Assembly: GCF_014196805.1 (NCBI RefSeq)
Contig: NZ_JACIEI010000011.1
Span: 1 to 64,000, forward strand
DNA from: Sulfitobacter undariae
Lineage (GTDB): Bacteria > Pseudomonadota > Alphaproteobacteria > Rhodobacterales > Rhodobacteraceae
Direction: 5' to 3'
DNA: 64,000 nt
Shown one piece after another: positions 59,950 to 64,000 of this stretch (its first letter is position 1; each line of letters opens with the position of its first letter). The notes under the pieces are model-generated. The model had not been told where the DNA came from. It saw only the letters and a program-made list of their open reading frames with translations, and did no database searches. Position numbers and translations under genes: made by a program.

Positions 59950-62445
59950 ATGAGCATTATTTTAATCACCGGGGTTATTGCCTCACTCTTCCTTGTCATC
60001 GCAATTGCAGAGCCGATTGCCGAACGATTGCGCCTGCCGTACAGCGTTATTCTGGCTGTTTTGGGCATTCTGATTGGCGGCGGTGCGATATTTTTCCTGC
60101 GAACGGATTTGACGGATGCGCTAAATCCTGTGGCCGAGGCCATTTTGGGCCTGCCGATCCGCTCTAATGTGTTTTTGTATGTGTTCCTGCCGACATTGTT
60201 GTTTCAGGCGACGCTGGGGATGAATCTGCGGCGGATGCTGGATGATTGGGTGCCGATCCTTGTGCTGGCTGTGGTTGCTGTGGTCGTTGCAACGCTGGGC
60301 GTGGGGTATGCGCTGGCATGGGCCAGCGGGTTGCCGCTTGCGGCTTGCCTTCTCATCGGTGCGATCGTTTCAACAACAGACCCGTCAGCGGTTGTGTCGA
60401 TCTTTCGGTCCATTTCTGCGCCGCGCCGTCTGGCGCGGATTATTGAGGGGGAAAGCCTGTTGAACGATGCGGCGGCGATTGCGCTGTTTGGTTTGTTCAT
60501 GGGGTTTGTGATGCTGGGAGTGCCAGACCCCACGCTAACTGATGCATTAGGCCAATTCCCGAAATTGATCTTTGGCGGTGCCGTAACGGGGTGGTTTGCT
60601 GCGCGGCTTGCGGTTTGGGTCATGGCGGGTTTTGGCCGTCATGAACGCGCACAGATTTCCGTATCGGTGGCGCTGCCGTATCTGGCCTATATCGGTGCTG
60701 AGCAGATCGTGGGAGCCTCTGGTGTGATCGCGGTTGTGACGGCGGGCCTGACGATGAATCTAACAGGCCCGCGCCGCCTGTCGCCGCTGACATGGACCAA
60801 CCTCAACGAGGTGTGGAACCTTTTGGCGCATTGGGCAGGGGCGTTGATCTTTATTCTTGCCGCCCTGCTGATCCCGCGCCTGCTGGAGGCTGTGCGCCCG
60901 ACGGATTTTGCCCTGATCGGTGTGGTGATCTGCGCGGCTGTGGTGGCGCGTGCGCTGATCTTGTTCGGGCTGTTGCCCTTGCTGACGCGCCTGCGGCTGT
61001 CCCCTGCGGTTGAGCGGCCATACCGCGCTGCGATTTTGTGGGGCGGCCTGCGTGGGGCGGTTACGCTGGCGCTGGCGCTGGCGGTCACCGAGAGCCTGCT
61101 TGTGCCTATTGAGATTAAAAGGGTGGTTGGTATTCTGGCCACGGGGTTCACATTGTTCACGCTGCTTGTGCAGGGGACAACACTGCGCAGTGTCATTGGC
61201 TGGTTGGGCCTTGATCGCCTGTCGCCGATCGACGAGGCGCTGTCGCGGCAGGTGGTGGCGGTTGCGCTGCAAACCGTGCGTGAAGATGTGTCGCGCGTCA
61301 CTGAAAACTACGATCTGACCCGCGAAATCGTGCGCTCCGAAGCAAAGGGTTTTGGGGAGCGTCTGGAAGAAACCGTTGGAGCGGCGGAAGACGGTGCAGA
61401 AATTCTGGACCGTGACCGCATTACGCTGGGGCTGATCGCGCTGGCGGGCCATGAACGCGACACCGTGTTGGTGCGGATGCGCGAACGGACGATTTCACAG
61501 CGTATGGCGGAGCAGGTGCTGTCAGATGCCGACCGCTTGATCGAGGGGGCGCGCTCTGGCGGGCGTAACGGCTACCAACGCGCGGCACGGCGCAGTGTAG
61601 GTTATGGACGTGGCTTTCAAGTGGGGGTGGCCCTGCAGCGGCGTTTGAACCTGTCAGGGCTTCTGGCGCGTATGACCGCCGACCGTTTTGAATTACTGCT
61701 GTCACAACGGCTGATCCTACGTGATTTGGGGGCGTTCATTGACGGGCGTATTCGCCGTATTCACGGGCGCCGCGTGGCTGACCTGCTGCATGAACTGTTG
61801 GCGCGGCGCGTTGAGACGATGGAGACCGCGCTGGAAGGTCTGCGCCTGCAATACCCCGGATATGCAGAAGAACTGGAGCGCCGTTTCATCCGCCGTACCG
61901 CGCTGCGGCTTGAGGAACGTGAATACACCAATATGCGGGAGGACGGGCTGATCGGGGCCGAGGTCTATACCTCATTGATGCAAAACCTGAATGCGCGCCG
62001 CGCCGCGACAGAACAACGTCCGACACTTGATATTGCGATTCAACGTTCCGAATTGGTGCGGCGTTTCCCGCTGTTTGTGGACCTCGACGAGGCTGCTCTC
62101 AAGCAATTGGGTAAGTCACTCAAGACCTTTTACGTCAATTCCGGCAAGTGGATTTTGCGTAAGGAAGATGCCGCCGAGAGCGTGTTTTTCATCGCCTCTG
62201 GTGCTGTTGAATTAGAAAGCGCAGGCCAGACATGGCGTCTGGGGGGCGGTGAGATGTTTGGCCAGATGGCGATTGTGACCAAGAAGGCGCGCCGTGCTCA
62301 GGTGCGGGCCATTGCACCGTCTACGCTGATGGTGCTGGATGCCGAACGTTTCCGCCGCTTGCTAGAGCGCAGTCCGACCTTGCAACAAAGCATCCGTGCC
62401 AGCGCCGAGCAGCGTGGCATAGACCCGACTGTATTGATCATGTGA
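59950..62445 (+). CDS. Na+/H+ antiporter (CPA1) with C-terminal cNMP-type domain
   Basis: An 831-residue fusion. The N-terminal CPA1 exchanger (about 1-415) has 12-13 hydrophobic segments, VSTTDPSAVVSIFRS and the ion-binding GESLLNDAAAIALFG. A long Arg/Glu-rich cytoplasmic region follows, then a cyclic-nucleotide-binding-like domain (about 700-815: FPLFVDLDEAALKQLG, VFFIASGAVELE, GGGEMFGQMAIVTKKARRAQV). The layout resembles plant SOS1 and bacterial NhaP-type exchangers. In the phosphate-binding cassette the usual FGE is FGQ, which argues against normal cAMP binding. It should export Na+ in a marine setting. Confidence 0.9.
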   Translation: MSIILITGVIASLFLVIAIAEPIAERLRLPYSVILAVLGILIGGGAIFFLRTDLTDALNPVAEAILGLPIRSNVFLYVFLPTLLFQATLGMNLRRMLDDWVPILVLAVVAVVVATLGVGYALAWASGLPLAACLLIGAIVSTTDPSAVVSIFRSISAPRRLARIIEGESLLNDAAAIALFGLFMGFVMLGVPDPTLTDALGQFPKLIFGGAVTGWFAARLAVWVMAGFGRHERAQISVSVALPYLAYIGAEQIVGASGVIAVVTAGLTMNLTGPRRLSPLTWTNLNEVWNLLAHWAGALIFILAALLIPRLLEAVRPTDFALIGVVICAAVVARALILFGLLPLLTRLRLSPAVERPYRAAILWGGLRGAVTLALALAVTESLLVPIEIKRVVGILATGFTLFTLLVQGTTLRSVIGWLGLDRLSPIDEALSRQVVAVALQTVREDVSRVTENYDLTREIVRSEAKGFGERLEETVGAAEDGAEILDRDRITLGLIALAGHERDTVLVRMRERTISQRMAEQVLSDADRLIEGARSGGRNGYQRAARRSVGYGRGFQVGVALQRRLNLSGLLARMTADRFELLLSQRLILRDLGAFIDGRIRRIHGRRVADLLHELLARRVETMETALEGLRLQYPGYAEELERRFIRRTALRLEEREYTNMREDGLIGAEVYTSLMQNLNARRAATEQRPTLDIAIQRSELVRRFPLFVDLDEAALKQLGKSLKTFYVNSGKWILRKEDAAESVFFIASGAVELESAGQTWRLGGGEMFGQMAIVTKKARRAQVRAIAPSTLMVLDAERFRRLLERSPTLQQSIRASAEQRGIDPTVLIM

Positions 62446-62495
62446 AGGGGAGGGGGCGGCCTAGGCCGTATGTGCAAGCAGGTAGTGTAGAGAAG

Positions 62496-62528
62496 GGGCT
62501 TGGACCATTACAGTCCAAGCCCTTTTTT
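62496..62528 (+). terminator. Rho-independent terminator after the antiporter gene
   Basis: GGGCTTGGAC (62496-62505) pairs with GTCCAAGCCC (62513-62522) across a 7-base loop, followed by six T residues. It separates the antiporter gene from the convergent acnB and can also serve acnB. Confidence 0.9.
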
Positions 62529-62529
62529 C

Positions 62530-64000
62530 TTAGAAGTGGGCGGAACGTGCGCCTGCTACTTTTTCCACTGGAGGAGAGAACTTGGTCAGGTCAATGCCCT
62601 CAACCGCAGTCTTGTATTCCTCGATGGTTGGCGTGCGCCCCAAGACGGCAGCCAGAACAACAACCGGAGTAGAGGCAAGCAGGGATTCGCCTTTCTTCTC
62701 GGTTGTATCTTCTACTACGCGGCCTTGGAACAAACGTGTGGAAGTCGCCAGAACGGTATCGCCCTTTGCGGCTTTCTCTTGGTTGCCCATGCACAGGTTA
62801 CAGCCTGGACGCTCAAGATAGAGAATGTTCTCATACTCGGTGCGCGCTGTGGCTTTGGGCATAAAGTCATCAAACTCAAAGCCTGAGTACTTCTGCAAGA
62901 TTTCCCAATCGCCTTCTGCTTTCAACTCATCAATGATGTTGTAGGTCGGGGCCGCAACCACCAAAGGCGCTTTGAACTCGACCTTGCCGTTCGCTTTTTC
63001 AAGGTTCTTCAGCATCTGGGCAACAATCTTCATATCGCCTTTGTGAACCATGCATGAGCCAACAAAACCCAAGTCCACTTTCTTGTCGCCACCATAGTAG
63101 GAAACGGTGCGGATCGTGTCGTGAGTATAGCGCTTTGAAACATCAGCGTTGTTCACGTCAGGGTCCGCGATCATGGGCTCGTCGATGATGTCCAGATCAA
63201 CAACAACTTCAGCGAAATACTTGGCGTTGTCATCCGGTGTCAGCGCGGGTTTGCTGCCAGATTTGATCTCGGCGATCCGTGCATCGGCTTTGTCGATTAG
63301 GCCTTGCAGGGTCTGGGCGTCATTCTCCATGCCTTTGTCGATCATGATCTGGATGCGGCTCTTGGCGATTTCCAGTGATTCAACCAGCGTGTCGTCTTCT
63401 GAAATACAGATCGACGCTTTGGCCTTCATCTCGGCTGTCCAGTCGGTAAATGTGAAAGCCTGATCCGCCAGCAAGGTGCCAAGGTGCACTTCGATGATGC
63501 GGCCTTGGAAGACGTTATCGCCGAATTGCTTGAGCATCTGTGCTTGGGTTGCGTGCACAACGTCACGGAAATCCATGTAGCTTTTCATCTGGCCTTTGAA
63601 CGTCACTTTGACGCTTTCAGGGATCGGCATTGTTGCCTCGCCCGTTGCCAGCGCCAGCGCCACAGTGCCCGAATCTGCGCCAAAGGCCACGCCTTTGGAC
63701 ATACGAGTGTGGGAATCGCCGCCGATGATGATGGCCCAATCATCCACAGTGATGTCGTTCAGCACTTTGTGAATCACATCCGTCATGGCGTGGTATGCGC
63801 CTTTCGGATCACGCGCAGTGATCAAACCGAATTTGTTCATAAAGCTCATCAGCTTGGGGATGTTGGCCTGCGCCTTGAGGTCCCAAACAGAGGCGGTGTG
63901 ACAGCCCGACTGATACGCGCCGTCTACCGTTGGCGAAATGACCGTGGCAGCCATGGCTTCCAGCTCTTGCGAGGTCATGAGGCCTGTGGTGTCTTGTGAA
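62530..64000 (-). CDS. acnB: Aconitate hydratase B, C-terminal part (runs off the window)
   Basis: The last 490 residues of AcnB, the citrate-isocitrate isomerase of the TCA cycle. The frame is open through the window edge (SQDTTG precedes LMTSQELEAM). The [4Fe-4S] ligands are present: Cys in GFVGSCMVHKGD and the pair in RPGCNLCMGNQEKA, with substrate-site segments IIGGDSHTRMSKGVAFGADSG and STRLFQGRV. The length of this part fits the proteobacterial AcnB C-terminus. The start lies beyond 64000. Confidence 0.96.
   Translation of the reverse strand, partial: SQDTTGLMTSQELEAMAATVISPTVDGAYQSGCHTASVWDLKAQANIPKLMSFMNKFGLITARDPKGAYHAMTDVIHKVLNDITVDDWAIIIGGDSHTRMSKGVAFGADSGTVALALATGEATMPIPESVKVTFKGQMKSYMDFRDVVHATQAQMLKQFGDNVFQGRIIEVHLGTLLADQAFTFTDWTAEMKAKASICISEDDTLVESLEIAKSRIQIMIDKGMENDAQTLQGLIDKADARIAEIKSGSKPALTPDDNAKYFAEVVVDLDIIDEPMIADPDVNNADVSKRYTHDTIRTVSYYGGDKKVDLGFVGSCMVHKGDMKIVAQMLKNLEKANGKVEFKAPLVVAAPTYNIIDELKAEGDWEILQKYSGFEFDDFMPKATARTEYENILYLERPGCNLCMGNQEKAAKGDTVLATSTRLFQGRVVEDTTEKKGESLLASTPVVVLAAVLGRTPTIEEYKTAVEGIDLTKFSPPVEKVAGARSAHF

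Overview
The window looks like the chromosome of a marine alphaproteobacterium of the Rhodobacteraceae (Roseobacter group). The grounds are a divergent metR/metF pair, PutA without a DNA-binding domain beside an Lrp-type PutR, tamA-tamB, a roseobacter-style urease gene order (as relics), and an Irr-type palindrome near dps. Genes are dense, with many ATGA and TAATG stop/start overlaps. No database search was possible; names rest on motifs read from the translations.

Layout. 1-7.6 kb: a lipoprotein gene broken by an early TGA, a thioesterase, metF/metR, an acidic hypothetical protein, an MDR-family reductase, an inositol-monophosphatase-family enzyme, a GFA protein and a rhomboid protease. 7.6-11.6 kb: putA and putR. 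11.7 kb: tRNA-Leu(UAA). 30.6-34.7 kb: NAD salvage genes nadV and nadM-Nudix and a PhzS-like flavoprotein. 35.0-41.0 kb: tamA-tamB, the latter with five tandem 59-60 residue repeats. 41-49 kb: flavin reductase, acs, an AI-2E transporter and a yhaO-yhaN (SbcDC-like) pair. 49.3-51.0 kb: a decayed urease operon. 51.2-64 kb: transaldolase, a heme uptake locus (hmuR divergent from hmuSTUV), DUF1289, dps, a hypothetical gene, a CPA1 Na+/H+ antiporter with a C-terminal cNMP-type domain, and the 3' part of acnB.

The main find is an 18.6-kb genomic island between the 3' end of tRNA-Leu (11808-11821) and an exact 14-bp copy of that end at 30390-30403. A truncated, frameshifted tyrosine integrase lies just inside the distal end. 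The island carries one two-armed catabolic locus around a LysR regulator. The minus arm has a polyamine/opine-type ABC importer (ATPase, Tat-exported binding protein, two permeases), an Atz/Trz-type amidohydrolase, a DUF1028 protein, a DAO-family FAD oxidoreductase and a D-hydantoinase. The plus arm has a second DUF1028 protein, a polar-amino-acid ABC importer, an N-carbamoyl-D-amino-acid hydrolase, a DapA-family lyase, an SDR whose YxxxK is replaced by SxxxR, and an Asp/Glu/hydantoin racemase. Together they suggest import of a cyclic amide or imide, deamination or ring opening through hydantoin and N-carbamoyl intermediates to an amino acid, oxidation to an oxo acid, and aldol cleavage. The substrate is unknown.

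The second find is a urease operon caught in decay. A 3' scrap of ureA, fused scraps of a ureJ/hupE-like gene and ureB, and the two ends of ureC remain in operon order. Intact reading frames persist for a DUF1311 protein, a 103-residue protein and ureE. In UreE the conserved metal-binding His of the Asp-His-Val motif is Pro.
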